A DNA stretch of 64,000 nucleotides, taken from Glycine soja (Eukaryota > Streptophyta > Magnoliopsida > Fabales > Fabaceae). A program made the position numbers and the translations under genes. Shown one piece after another: positions 25,311 to 36,690 of the stretch. The notes under the pieces are model-generated. The model had not been told where the DNA came from. It made no database searches and saw only the letters and a list, made by a program, of their open reading frames with translations. Numbering within the stretch: position 1 is the stretch's first letter; every line of letters starts with the position of its first letter. Location of the stretch: NCBI RefSeq assembly GCF_004193775.1, contig NC_041019.1, positions 17,455,020 to 17,519,019 of the forward strand, given 5' to 3'.

Positions 25311-25625
25311 ATGCCCATGGTAATTGATTACTCCTTTGTAAAACAGTTATAAAACTGTTTAGGCTTCTGGTAGTCGATTACCAGAGAGTAAAAACTCTGA
25401 TAAAAGGATTTTTCTTTGAAAAAATTCTATTGGACAAATTGTGCTATTCAATATTTTTGAAAAACTCTTTTTATACTTATCTTAATGGTTCTTGCATATC
25501 TTGATTCTTCTATTGATTCTTGATTAAATGACTTTTTGATTCTTGAAACTTGCTTGACTCTTGATTCTTGACTTGAGTCTTTGGCATCATCAAAATAAGC
25601 CTGGAAGCTTTGCTTCCACATTTTT

Positions 25626-26292
25626 TTGGTACATAGTAATAAATTGATATGTAGAAGTTCTTTTAACATTAGGGGCGTGAAAATTTTTTATGCATATTGG
25701 AATAGAAGTTGAATACCTGACCTAACTCTGAACATCTAAGGTACTAAGGTAATGTCAATTGTGCCAAGAGCATGTTCAACATTGAACTTTTTCAGGGTCA
25801 TGCACACAAAATAGGGGAGGAGATTATGTTTTGTCTTCTTCACCAATCCATACCATGTGGAGAATTACAGGGACCAACTCAATTTCTACTCTCATGATCA
25901 AATGGTGAGTAAACGGAGATCAAACCCTGACTTGTAATTGGTACAAAGCAAATCCATCGCAAGTGAACATAAAAAACAATAAGCTGGTATAGAATCAGCT
26001 ACTATTCATCACCCAAAATTAACTTAGAAATCATTTGGTTTTATATATTAATATTAGTAGCAATAAAGTTACTTAAACATAATTCAATATAGCTAACAAC
26101 CCATAAGGAAGAGCAGCTCCAGGAAGCTAAAACAAGTACAATTTTTATGAAAAATTAAATTCAGCTACTACCATGACATCATGATATGAAATCATTGAAA
26201 ATAGTGATTAAGAGTTTACTATGATTTGCATGTATGATGTATCACCTTATGATCATACCTATGATTTTAATTTTTTTCTACTTTTCCTATAG
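25626..26292. other. Intergenic, nothing recognised
   Basis: No coding signal is seen. A C-rich 3' splice acceptor-like TTTTCCTATAG at 26,282-26,292 leads into the CIP1-like exon. Confidence 0.4.
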
Positions 26293-26567
26293 AAATTGAA
26301 GACAAAGTGAAAAGGATATTGAAACTTATTAAAGAGGACAACCGTGAAGAGGATGGTACCCTAGTAGAACATTCTAAGAAGGAACCACTTATTGAACTGA
26401 TTGAAGATTTCCACAATCAATACCAATCACCGTATGCACAATATGATCATCTAACGGGCGGGTTAAGGAAAAAGATTAAGGGTAAGCAAGAAAAGAGGAG
26501 TTCTTCATCCAACTCGGACTTTGATTCAGATTCAAACTATTCTCAAAATGGACAAAAAAACCCATTT

Positions 26568-26570
<3 letters not shown>
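26293..26570 (+). pseudogene. COP1-interactive protein 1 (CIP1)-like exon fragment
   Basis: After an AG acceptor the frame reads EIEDKVKRILKLIKED, then LIELIEDFHNQYQSPYAQYDHLTG and RKKIKGKQEKRSSSSNSDFDSD. This matches the N-terminal NAB-like domain of CIP1, a coiled-coil cytoskeleton-associated protein that binds COP1 (family knowledge). Only the end of that domain is present. The frame stops where a TA microsatellite begins, and none of the long coiled coil follows. It is one of a run of plus-strand gene fragments (26.3-30.1 kb), so capture by a transposon is likely. Confidence 0.75.

Positions 26571-26636
<66 letters not shown>
26571..26636. repeat. (TA)n microsatellite
   Basis: An uninterrupted TA array of about 33 units truncates the CIP1-like frame. 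Confidence 0.95.
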
Positions 26637-26639
<3 letters not shown>

Positions 26640-27154
26640 GACTTTTCCCACTAAACAAAATAGGACATGGACAAAAGAAACAGGGAAAAGAAGGTTCACC
26701 ACCATTTCCAGTTGTTCGTACATAATTTGAATAAATAAGATTGCAAAATGAAAATCACTATCAAAGGACAAATAAGCCTTTTCTGACAGGGTTTTTGTAT
26801 GCAAAATGAGGTTCATCTCACTGTCAATGTCATGACTTCAACCCCTCATTGAGCCCTGGCAGCATTCCTAAATAGGAACTTGTTTTCCAAAACCAATAAC
26901 AACTTACACAAATGAATTTCCAATCTTCCTCTTGAATATAGAGATTTTTACCTGGACACCCTTCTAGTGTGCATCCTTGTATGACTCAATGATTAAAAGA
27001 GAAAGTTTCTGCAACCAAAAGATGTTTAATAGTAACCAATTGCAATTTCTTATGTGCATTTAAGACTATACTTTGATTAATAAAAATTATTAGTTATCCA
27101 CACCAACTCTCAATACATGGAATCCATATGTTTTCATAGTCATACCTACAACTA

Positions 27155-27610
27155 TTGACATCACGCAAATCCCCACTCTCCATTCAGTCAGCTTCATCAA
27201 CAACTCCTTCTTCGACCCAATTCCTCCCTTCAACAAACTTGGAGCCTTCAAGGCCCTTTACTTAGCTCACAACTAGTTCTTCGGCCAAATCCCCTCCAAT
27301 TTCTTCTCTCAATTAGCTTTCCTAAAAAAAATATGGATTTCTACCAACAAGTTCTCCGGCCCCATCCTCTGTTCCTTAACCAATCTTTGCTTCCTCTCCG
27401 AACTCCAACTCGAGAACAACCAGTTCTTCGCCCTGGTCCCGGAGCTTAAGTAAGGCATAAAATCCTTGGACATGTCGAACAACAAGCTCCAGGGAGAAAT
27501 CCCCGCTGCCATGTTGCAGTTCGACGCATAATCTTTCTCCAACAACGAAGGGCTTTGTGGGAAGTTCAAAACGGTCGGGTTGGGGGATGAGTTTTGTGTT
27601 GATGCGATCA
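27155..27610 (+). pseudogene. Pollen receptor-like kinase (PRK) LRR region, pseudogene
   Basis: A plus-strand frame reads LRR units (SFINNSFFDPIPPFNKLGA, KIWISTNKFSGPILCSL, ELQLENNQFFALVPELK, SLDMSNNKLQGEIPAAM, then NNEGLCGK). That is the repeat array and closing cap of PRK-type receptor kinases. In-frame stops are at 27,274, 27,451 and 27,529. No transmembrane helix or kinase domain follows. The block is noticeably GC-richer than its flanks. Intact relatives signal in pollen tube growth; this copy cannot. Confidence 0.8.
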
Positions 27611-27789
27611 AAGTGTCCACGCAACGATGAGCAGGGATCACATGTAGGAGGTGGTGCAAGTGCACGTGCCGAGTTCAAACCACAGTAGGGCCTCCGAGGT
27701 GGGGAGCAAGAAGGAGTCTACTAAGCAAAACCCAATAAGATGTAATGTGTAACTTATGCATTCACTAAAATTGTAAATTGACTTTAATT

Positions 27790-28130
27790 TAAGGCTTAAT
27801 TACAAAATCCGTCCCTCTATTTTTTTAATTTACTATTTGAGTCCTCCTATATTTCAAAATTCACTGTCTAAGTTCCCATAAACTATTGACGGTTAACTTT
27901 TAGACGTTGACTAGACTAGAAAGTTGATCTTTAAAAATAAGAAATTTAAAAATGTCTGAGGCCTTAAAGTGAAAAACACACTCCTTTACCACTACACCCA
28001 AGTGCTCATTTGAATATTTGGTGCAAAATATAGTATTAATATAAGTTTTTGGCTTAATTTCAACAATCATCCCTCTATTTTTTAATTCACTATTTGAGTC
28101 CCCCTATATTTCAAAGTAATTCAAAGTTCC
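27790..28130. repeat. Interspersed legume repeat, two tandem partial copies
   Basis: GTCCCTCTATTTTTTTAATTTACTATTTGAGTCCTCCTATATTTCAAA near 27,813 recurs with small changes near 28,067. TTAATT followed by GTCCCTCTATTT is a common legume repeat signature. It is noncoding. Confidence 0.65.
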
Positions 28131-28893
28131 ATGCCAGCTGAAAAGGAATCTATATATATAAAGGGGTCCACTTGTTTTTTTAGAAGGAATCTACACTTTT
28201 GGAAGCTTATTACATTTATTTTTTGTAATTGTATGTTTTTGACTGGTCAATGGCACTTTTAAATGTGGTAACCAATGCTTATGTATGCCAACTTGGCCCT
28301 AAAACTGTATGTTTTTGGTTGCTAATCCTACTGTTGTTAGGGGGGCACTAGGAATAAAAACTCTTTTAATTGTTTCCGCACATGGTGCCTCAGAGATCTC
28401 TTTTAATTGTTTCTGTCTTGCTTTCTTTGGGTCCCCTACCCCTATTTACCATAGAAAAAGGTGGATACGTATTTATTTAAAATTTTAATTAGTATAACAT
28501 ACCATGAGCTACTAATAAGTTATAATATCTTCAGATTTTTTAAGTTTAATTGAACATTTTAGCCTTTATTCCTAATGCTCATTTCCATTCTGGTCCTACA
28601 TAAAAAGTTTTCAAATTGGTTGCAAACATGATGCTTGCTTGACTAACGGGTAAGAGTCACAATAAAGAAAAGGACCAAGGGAAAAACACTACACTAATTA
28701 AGTCCATTTCATTGCATTATCTCAAAAGGACACGAAGGAGAAAGAAAATGTTGTGAGGCAATTTACATGGGTATTTAAGGTGGGAACATTATCTTTAGTA
28801 CATACCAGATTTATGTGTATACATTACTGCATGTCCCTCCTTTTTTTTTCTTTTCTCAAGTTGAATTGGACAGTAATAGATTGAATGTTGTAG
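28131..28893. other. Spacer between PRK and AGPase fragments
   Basis: No gene is recognised. A GT-rich C/T-poor stretch precedes the AGPase exon, whose acceptor is TGTTGTAG. Confidence 0.4.
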
Positions 28894-29377
28894 GATGCCA
28901 AGCATGCAAACATTGAGAATGCATTGATCTTGGCCGGAGATCATCTATACTGAATGGATTACATGGACCTTGTGCAGGTAAACATGTTAATTTTTTGTAT
29001 CAGAGCTGTGTAATTATCAAGACAATTAAGGCAATTATATTTGGCTTTAAGTTCTTCTCACTACTTGTTATTGAAATTTATTACTGATTGTATTCTGTGA
29101 ATATTTTGTATCATTCAGAGAATCAAGGCAATTAATTCACAAAAAAAACTATCTCTATGTTTCTTTTCTCTTACCCTTCTTATGTTCATACACCAAGTCT
29201 TTTGAATAATTTTGCCAAAGGTTCCAAAGTTTTAAGACACACTGAGTTCATACATGGAGTGTTTCTTAATTTTATTTTCATAATTTTTTCTGATTATCTA
29301 TCTTTTATAATTAATATGCAGAGTCATGTTGAAAGAAATGCATATATTACAGTATCATGTGCTGCTGTAGATGAAAG
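28894..29377 (+). pseudogene. ADP-glucose pyrophosphorylase large subunit, two exons
   Basis: Exon 28,894-28,977 reads NIENALILAGDHLY, stop, MDYMDLVQ, and exon 29,322-29,377 reads SHVERNAYITVSCAAVDE. Both keep AG/GT borders. AGPase makes ADP-glucose for starch in plastids. GDHLYRMDYM is a substrate-site block of the family; here the Arg codon has become TGA (28,951), a C-to-T change. DITVSCAAV with the SHVDRNAD context points to the large (regulatory) subunit. A later exon of the same gene appears at 61,621 on the same strand, with U2AF exons in between. Confidence 0.85.
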
Positions 29378-29654
29378 GTGTGTTGTCTTCTTTTTACATG
29401 TGTTTCTTTTTATTGCGCTTTTGTTTGTTTAGTATCATTGTGCTACTGGGAGAAAATATTCTCTTTCATTGAGAAGAAAAGAGTCATTATACAAAAAGAG
29501 TAGAGACACACTAACTTCCTCAACACAAAACGTTTTAAGTTTAGTCTTTCCGAGTATGGAGGCATGCCGAGACTAAGTACAGTCTTATTTAAGTTTCATT
29601 TTAAGTTTAGCATGACTTTCCCTGATTATGGCCTGCCTTTATGTATTGAATTTA

Positions 29655-30140
29655 CAGGGTACATGATATGCTAGGCGGGTGTATGTTGGAGGCCTCCCTC
29701 CTACTGCTAAATATCTTTTTTGCCAATTAATTTTAGTCATTTGATCAAAGCTTGTTACAGTATCTTACCACACTCTTGACATACTCTTTACTTCTGATTC
29801 TTGTAATATTTGAGTTATGGAAATGATGCTAATGTGTCTCAGTCACACTTTACGTATGCATTTTCTATTTTAATGCAAATTTTGTCTTCCAAGTCTTTCC
29901 AACATTTAAAAAATTAGGAATCAATATTTACTCAGATTTTTAAATTTAACATTCCATTTTTCATATATTGATCCTACTTGAGAGAGCATTGTTTGTGACA
30001 GTTTGGCTTTTTTTTTTTTAATCTTTTTCTGATCTTGTTATACTGCAGTCAATTGCAACTTTCTTGAATCAAATTATGGCTAAGATTGGGGGAGCCCAGG
30101 TACATAATAAACTTCAACGAATTATGTTGCAGCTAGCCTC
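29655..30140 (+). pseudogene. U2AF65 (splicing factor large subunit) RRM1-start fragments
   Basis: The piece at 29,655-29,710 reads ARRVYVGGLPPTA, with an upstream TGA for Arg; its donor is now AT instead of GT. The piece at 30,049-30,095 reads QSIATFLNQIMAKIGG. It then runs straight into AQVHNKLQRIMLQLA (to about 30,140), which corresponds to a much later segment of U2AF65 (HAQQQIALQRLMLQ-like). An internal deletion therefore joined distant parts. U2AF65 binds the polypyrimidine tract in 3' splice site recognition. The UHM exons are at 61,030-61,456. Confidence 0.8.
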
Positions 30141-30234
30141 ATACCTTTGAATTATGACAATCATTATCCATAAGCATTTACCAACAAAAAAAATCAGTAT
30201 CCATAAGTATATTATAATATATGGAATATATGTG

Positions 30235-30513
30235 TGTGTGTGTTTGAACAGTGGCCATTTCAATTATCTAAAAGGCTTTGCAATAGAATCTGGGTTCACT
30301 AATTTTTTTTATTAATTCAAGAATCATACGTTAATTCTTGAGCCAGTGTTAAGCATGAAAAATAAATAAATGAATGAATACCTTGATTAATTCAAGAATA
30401 TGTGTGTTTGAGTGTTTGAACAGTGGTTCCCTCAATTATCTAATAAGGCTTTACACTGGAATATGGATCCACTAATCTTGAGGAAGTGTTAAGCAAGAAG
30501 CATAAATAAATAC
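30235..30513. repeat. Direct duplication of about 130-160 bp
   Basis: TTTGAACAGTGG, CAATTATCTAA, AAGGCTTT and GTGTTAAGCA blocks occur in the same order at 30,243-30,380 and 30,413-30,513. The first copy holds an extra AT-rich insert. The second copy ends at the HMA exon. Confidence 0.7.
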
Positions 30514-30611
30514 CTTGTGGCTTGCCCTTGACTCTAGACATTCTGCAATTGAGAAGAGGAAAACAATGGTGTCGGCTTCCAAATAATCATTCATAGCAAT
30601 TGTCCCAATAA
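30514..30611 (-). pseudogene. Heavy-metal P1B-ATPase (HMA2/3-type) single exon
   Basis: The minus-strand exon reads VIGTIAMNDYLEADTIVFLF then SIAECLESRASHK. It is bounded by a TTTGACAG acceptor and a GTATTT donor. AxMxDYxEA and FxxAExLExRASHKA form the membrane region before the actuator domain in Zn/Cd pumps of the HMA2-4 group (family knowledge). No neighbouring HMA exon is found within several kb, so it is an isolated, possibly captured exon, although its own splice sites look usable. Confidence 0.75.
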
Positions 30612-31682
30612 CTGTCAAATAAAAGAAATTATTGGAAATGTACTTTCGAAATGCATAAATGTTATAATAATATTTGATTAATAAGTAGAAGTTAATTGTA
30701 TAATAATTAAAAAGTACCAATTCCCTTTCTTTCTCGAGCTCTATATTTTAAACAGCGAAAATATATAATATATAGTAAAAAAAAATTTCTCATTGGATTG
30801 AGTCGGTTACATAAATCAAAGAGTTTAATTTTGTATAGTTAGAAAAATAAGTTAGTTATTGTAAAAGTTACAATTTACTAACCATAATAAATTATAATTA
30901 AATATTAGTATAAAAAAAATTTATACTGTCAAGACATAAACTATTTACTCTAAATCAAATAATGGTCACGATATTTTATGATGAATCATATCATAGACGT
31001 TTATCACATTTAGGCTACCCTCCATTTGGTTTAAACTTCTGAATAATGTCCTTACGTAAGGCAAGTTAGTGAACTGTGAACCCATCTTTTCTAATTTCTT
31101 CTATGGGTGGTTTTCCAACTTTCTCTCAAGTGTTTTTATTTCTAGCTAATCATATATCTTTTCTTGTATGTTAACTCATCCAGAGACATTTTCTCCTCTA
31201 TATTACATTGCATTTATTCTCTTATTAACTTTCTATTACAGGTTTATATAATTTTTAGAAATTTTAAAGTAAATTGTGTTCATTTTAGATATTAAAATAA
31301 TATTATATATATTTTAACATATATAACATTATGTGTAAAAAAACACATATAACATTTATAAGTTATATTAAAGAATAAAAATACTCCTATATACAAAAAT
31401 ACATTTACTCATCTGAATGTTAACTAATTACTACTTAATTTGGATACCTGTGGCTATACTACTTAAGAATTTATGATCTAGTTTGATTCTATCACGTCTT
31501 GTATATATATAAGACGTTAGCATATATATTATTTCTATCATATGTTTGATAACTTCTAGCAAAGATATTCTGGGGGGTCAAGTTTGTTGCTTTCACGTCG
31601 ATTCAATAATTCAAGTTCTTACATACAAGGCAAAAAATATTGGTTAAAATGTGATTTTAATCCCTCTAATTTCTTAAATTTT
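30612..31682. other. AT-rich spacer up to the outer CACTA element
   Basis: No gene is recognised. The last 40 bases (GATTTTAATCCCTCTAATTTC) look like half of a common legume repeat whose other half resumes at 60,863. Confidence 0.45.
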
Positions 31683-31689
31683 CACTATT

Positions 31690-32175
31690 ACAAAATCGAC
31701 TTTTAAGGATTGTTTTAATGTACATTTAACTGTGGTTGTGAAATCGTCTTAGAAGCCAATAACGTTAAAAGTGATTGATGTATCACGACGGTTATAAAAT
31801 AAACCGTCTTAAAAAACATGTCTCTATCTAAGACATTTCTTACATAAAAATTGTTTTAGAAGGTGCATCTTTTAAGATGACTCTTACATAAGAACCATCT
31901 TAGAAGATGCACCTTCTAAGATGATTCTTACATAAGAATTGTCTTAGAAGAAACATATTCTAAGATGATTCTTATGAAAAAATCGTCTTAGAAGATACAC
32001 ATTCTAAAACGGTTATTATGTAAGAACTATTTTAGAAGAGACATATTTTAAGATGGTTTTTACATTAGAACCGTCTTAAAATGTGACTCTTCTATGAAAG
32101 AACCATCTTAGAAAGACGGTTCTTCCAAAGAATCGTCTTAAAATGTGTCTCTTAGAAGAACCGTCTTAGAATGTG
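31690..32175. repeat. Left subterminal repeats of the outer CACTA element
   Basis: About ten alternating copies of TTCTTACATAAGAACCGTCTTA and its complement, many pairable into hairpins (for example AAGACGGTTCTTCCAAAGAATCGTCTT). Repeats like these are where the CACTA DNA-binding protein docks (family knowledge). Confidence 0.8.
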
Positions 32176-33627
32176 CTTCATTAAATAATTTCACTGATAT
32201 ATACAAACATACTATATCATACCATCTCAAAATTGATATTTATACTGAACTACAATCAGAGAAAATAAGGCAATGGCAGAATGAAAAAAATGACTTCAAA
32301 TCCCTAGAAATTACCAAATTCAACCTTATATGAAGAAAAAGATTCCATTTGAATTAAGGTAAAAAGAAAATGTATCACAAGGTCTACATAATAGAAACCT
32401 CATCTATCTTGAAGCATCATCTCAAAGTAAACTTGATTGCCAATTATCTTGATGAGGATGGATGAGGTATGTCTGCAAGAACTTATTTGCATGTCTTTTA
32501 CATTAGGTGTGCCTTAAAGCTGCCTAGTCCCTCACTATATCAATATTAATTCAATCTTCCCCCATGAATGGAAACAATATTTTGAGATGGATGCATTAAT
32601 TTAGTCAGTGTCACATGTACAATGCACACAACAACAGTATTAATAGGTCATTTTGTTAAAGGCTCAAAGAAACTGGATTAGAAATGCCACACTTGTGGAC
32701 CAAAACTAGCATGCCAAATTACAAACTAGCAACTTAAATACAGTTATTCAACTGAGCATAGCATATACATCCACATGGGCATATAGCATATAATAAACAT
32801 AAATTTGTTAAAGAAAAGGGGGTAAATAGGAGAAGGAAGATTATATATAATAGATTTTACCTCTTCTTACACTTAGTCATTATATTGTAGTCCATACATC
32901 TCCTTAGGTATAATGACTATAAGACAAATATGTATATTGTTAGAACAACATGCAATGATATTATCTTCAGAGACCCGAAATCAGGAGATCAAGAGGTAAA
33001 AAAATAAAATAAAAGGAAGCAATACGTACTACTAAAGAGAAGTAAATAGTATAAGAAATTCTCCTAAAACAATAGATAGAAAAAGAGAATTGAAAATGTT
33101 TTTCAATTTCACATTCATCAATACTTGAAAATTGTTTCATTTGGTAACATGGAATATTTTAACTCTTTCTTTTGCAACTCCTCAAGAGCTTTCTAAAAAA
33201 ATCTGCATTCTTCTAGCAAGGAGATCTGGATGAATACATTCGACACAAAAAATCATCATGTCAGGGAAATATTAACAGTGGCATATAAACCATATAAAAG
33301 ACATCATATTCCTAAACATGCAATTCTAGTGACAACAAAAATATTTGCATTCAATGAAAAACACAATTTACCTAGAGCGAGACATCCAAAACATGAAAAT
33401 ATAGATGTTGAGAAAGTTCTCTATTTGAGTTATAATGGCTATAATGCATAAAGGCTATCATTGGCATTTACAAAAACTCACAAACAGTGAAAGCCCATTT
33501 AAAATCCTATCATCTTATAGCAAAAGATAATTGAGGTAAAAGTTACATCAAACAAAAATTATGTGAAGAGGCATTATGCTATATGCATTAAACAAGAAAT
33601 AGTTGCAGCAACATCCAGAGGAAAGAC
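32176..33627. other. Noncoding part of outer CACTA
   Basis: No recognisable coding sequence; AT-rich. This is probably intronic or flanking sequence that came with the NAA15 fragment. Confidence 0.35.
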
Positions 33628-34059
33628 CTTATACAAAAGCATTTCCCCATGCTCACACCATTCATTTTCTGGAGGATAATCATCTTCCAATGTCCCTTCA
33701 TACGCTTCTATAATTTCAATAGCCTTTGATGCATTGTTTCATATTAAAAGCCAGTACAACAAACTATCAAAATAAAATTATGCCATTTGAATAACAATTA
33801 TCAATAGTGAAGCCTGGGTACTAGCATGATCCAAAGGTTCACAACAGAATTTTGATTTCGAAGCAATTCAAACAACATTGGGTCCAAAATATCCTCCCAC
33901 AACATTACCAAGTTTGGTCTCATTCTTAGACCCTACAAGAATAACACACCCCCACTCAACAACCCCCATCCCCCCCTCCCCCAAAAGATGGCGAAAATAT
34001 ACCTTGTTTTTGAAGTGTTTCATTTTAATTATATTTTTTCAGAATTTTTATAATTATTT

Positions 34060-34375
34060 TTAGGACATTTAGGAATACTTTCTGCATCAAGAACGTAGAG
34101 ATCACCAAATTCATGACCTTTACCAATAATTATCTTTGTCCTAAGATGCTGATGGTGTATGTAGTTAGTCAGTAATTTAGGCTACATTCTGTGTAACCAT
34201 GTACAAACATGCTAAGTAAGCTCTCAGGTTAGTTATGCCAGCTGCCAGTTACTTATGTCAATTGAATTTTGTAATGATTTAGTTAGAAGCTTGTATCTCA
34301 AACCTATCATGCATAAATAAGAGTCTTTTGACTTTCCTCTCTGTAATCAAAATTTGCATTCACTTTCAATAAACA
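34060..34375. repeat. Copia-like remnant in the NAA15 intron
   Basis: On the minus strand (34,150-34,070) TKIIIGKGHEFGDLYVLDAE resembles the gag-pre-integrase segment of copia elements. It is followed on the plus strand by LTR-like sequence from TGTATGTAGTTAGTCAG (about 34,153) to TTCACTTTCAATAAACA (about 34,375). The parts are not in the order of an intact element. Confidence 0.4.
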
Positions 34376-35294
34376 AAAGTTATTTTTCTCTCAAATGTCA
34401 TATTTCTATAGATCCTGAAATAAAAAGTGACCAAGACAACAAAGCAATTAAAAGCATTGGTAAATATAGCAATCAATTACATTATCTCAAAAGCATCAAC
34501 AAATTAAACAATAGGAACATTGACAATCTAAGGGTCTTTTTAGCTAGGTAAAACATTTCCTATTTTTAGATATAATTACAAAAATGCGACCTTGTTTTTA
34601 CTTTGTTTCTAGTTTTCAATATTTCATACATGAAATAGTGAAAACAACATCTAAGAAGATAATCCTTAGGTCTCATATTATATATTATTTAGTAAAAAAG
34701 GAAGCTCAAGCAACTATCATTAGGATAAAGCATTTAATTTTATAAAAAAAAAGTCATACTTAGAGTTCAAATGATGAGCAATAGCAAAGCCAATCCAATT
34801 CATGTGATGATTTGACTTGAGCGTCAGAAGTTGTTGTCGTGTCTCAACAAAGCCAGTTAAGTCTCGCATTTGAGTCTGATAGTGAGAAGTAAAAGCACAT
34901 TCACATGGATCAAAACATTAAGAGTATGTTTGAATGAAGAATTTTAAAATTTTGAGAATCTCAAATGCTTCAATTTAAATTCTTTCATTTTAAAAATTAA
35001 ATTTCTTTATTTTCAAAATTTTGTGTTTGGATGAAATTGCAAAACATAAAGAGACTAAATCTAATCAGCAAACAAAATAGCCAAAGTTCTAGAAGGAGCA
35101 AATTAGCCAATCTACATCACCTTCGCTACCTCAACAGGTTCAGCAAAAGGGTCAAACAAGCCAAATACCAACACTCACACATCACCATCCACAAGCTCAA
35201 GTCCTCCCCCCTACACACACAAACAAAAACAACTCCATCTATAACTTATAATTCTAACATTTCACAGCAGAAGACAGAACATTCATTCATACCA

Positions 35295-35580
35295 CTAAGT
35301 GCAACAACCCTAGATCTATAAGGCCGTTTGCAAACCTCAAGCAACAATGCAACCTCTTTTCCGAAATTCGACGCCGTCACAAACTCATCCTGAATCTCCT
35401 CAACAACCTCGTGGAGATCCCTGGTGCCATGTGCAGACAAAGTGGTGATGTTGCTTCAAATGGAAGAGTCACCGTCCACCGTCGTAAGGGTCGCTTTGTC
35501 AATCTTGAAACTGACCCCTTTCTTCGTATCGCGCTCTTCGGAAGCAACAGTGTCAGGACTATGAAGAGAGAGATTGAGTG
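35295..35580 (-). pseudogene. NRG2-like (DUF630/DUF632) exon fragment
   Basis: The minus strand reads TRDLHEVVEEIQDEFVTASN, then FGKEVALLLEVCKRPYRSRV. It is preceded by KKGVSFKIDKATLTTVDGDS and a stop (CAT-TTGA near 35,462). This is the start of the DUF632 coiled-coil region found in plant proteins such as nitrate regulatory gene 2 (family knowledge). Only about 90 codons are present. The block is GC-richer than its surroundings and lies on the same strand as the NAA15 pieces on either side. Confidence 0.65.
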
Positions 35581-36690
35581 CTGTTGGAAGAGAGAGATTG
35601 AACGCAGAGAGAAAGAGAAGAGTGAGAAGCTACGAAAGAGTACAAAGGAGAACGTGTTTCACAAAAGAATTTTAAATTCTTTCATTTTTGAAAGAATTTG
35701 AAATCCTAATATTTAAGTTAATTAAAATACCTGACCAAAATACTAAAATTTTAATTTCTTTTCAATTTTTTTATCTAAACACCTTATTTAATTGAAAAGT
35801 AATTAAAATACTTTAAAAAATTAAATTACCCTATTAAATTTCTCCATCCAAACATACTTTAAAGAAATTCACTTAGTGTGTAATTTGAAAGTGATACAGT
35901 AAAATATCTTTTCAAAATAGTTGTATCTGTTGCAAGTTGGAATTATAAATAACTTAATTACTATCCACTTTCCAAATAGCTTTAGTTCATTGAGCAGCTT
36001 AGATTCAACATGAACCATTCAACTAAGTGTGAATTGTGCAATCAAGAAAATTCGCCGAAAATCAATTTTCTCCTATTTTTATCTTCAACTGCATCCTTCG
36101 GACTCTCCAGTGATGTGAGCTTTGACTATGTAATGGAAGATTCCAAATGGTAAAAGGCTGGAGAGAGATTTTCCTTTCACCTTTATTGTTAATCGTGCGT
36201 AGGATTAATTAAAAAAATAATTCTAGAAAGATTTATATTAAATTTGATTTGAATAGGTAACAGAATAACAATAATTTCTAACGTAAGTACCTATCTACCT
36301 ATGAGCTTCATCAAGAGTCATAATTCATTAATGAACTTAGAAAGAAAATTACAGTATCATAAAAGTACCATTGTTGGCAATGATGGTAAGTTAAGGACAA
36401 AGCTCACAATAAACTTTCCTCCACACCAACAAACAAAGCAATAACAAAGAAGAAAAAACACAAAGAAACAAAATAATTAAAAGACGGAAAGAGAAAAACA
36501 ACTTCTGTAAGGAAAAAAATATATCATTTTTTGTGTTACTCATTTAAAAGAAAATAAAATATCCCGACAAGAAAGGAAAGGCATGGACAAACAAGTACTA
36601 AAAAGTTATACCTCCATGGTCAGGAAATTTTTTCAAAATGGTATCGGCTGCTTTGAGGCCCTTTTTGTATTGTTTGGTTTCATAGGATTT

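Larger units (their letters stand above)
24200..25620. mobile_element. Solo LTR, 1.42 kb, target duplication TTTTT
   Basis: The block starts TGTTGGACAAGTGGCCTCG and ends GCTTCCACA. It is flanked by TTTTT at 24,195-24,199 and 25,621-25,625. Its content (AACTTGCGGAAATATAAAG, CTTGGTTCGGCCACAACC, repeated GTAATCGATTAC) is that of abundant soybean LTRs. No internal gag-pol is present, so it is a solo LTR left by recombination. The duplication lies in a T-rich context, so it is weaker evidence than a mixed 5-mer. Confidence 0.75.
33628..36690 (-). pseudogene. NAA15 (NatA auxiliary subunit) 5' exons, captured fragment
   Basis: Three minus-strand exons occur in gene order. 36,690-36,612 reads KSYETKQYKKGLKAADTILK then KFPDHG. 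34,875-34,760 reads QMRDLTGFVETRQQLLTLK, then NHHMNWIGFAIAHHLNS. 33,733-33,628 reads SKAIEIIEAYEGTLEDDYPP, then ENEWCEHGEMLLYK. These are the first TPR repeats of the subunit that anchors the N-terminal acetyltransferase to ribosomes. Splice borders are kept except the last acceptor, AG changed to AA at 33,734-33,735. The TPR exon expected between the first two is missing, and the rest of the gene is absent. An NRG2-like piece sits in one intron. Confidence 0.85.

Noticed and set aside
26476..26816. Minus-strand frames with YIYIYI runs
   Set aside because: Produced by the TA microsatellite.
27309..27678. Two minus-strand frames over 100 codons
   Set aside because: They are shadows of the GC-richer plus-strand PRK pseudogene, whose LRR motifs are unmistakable.
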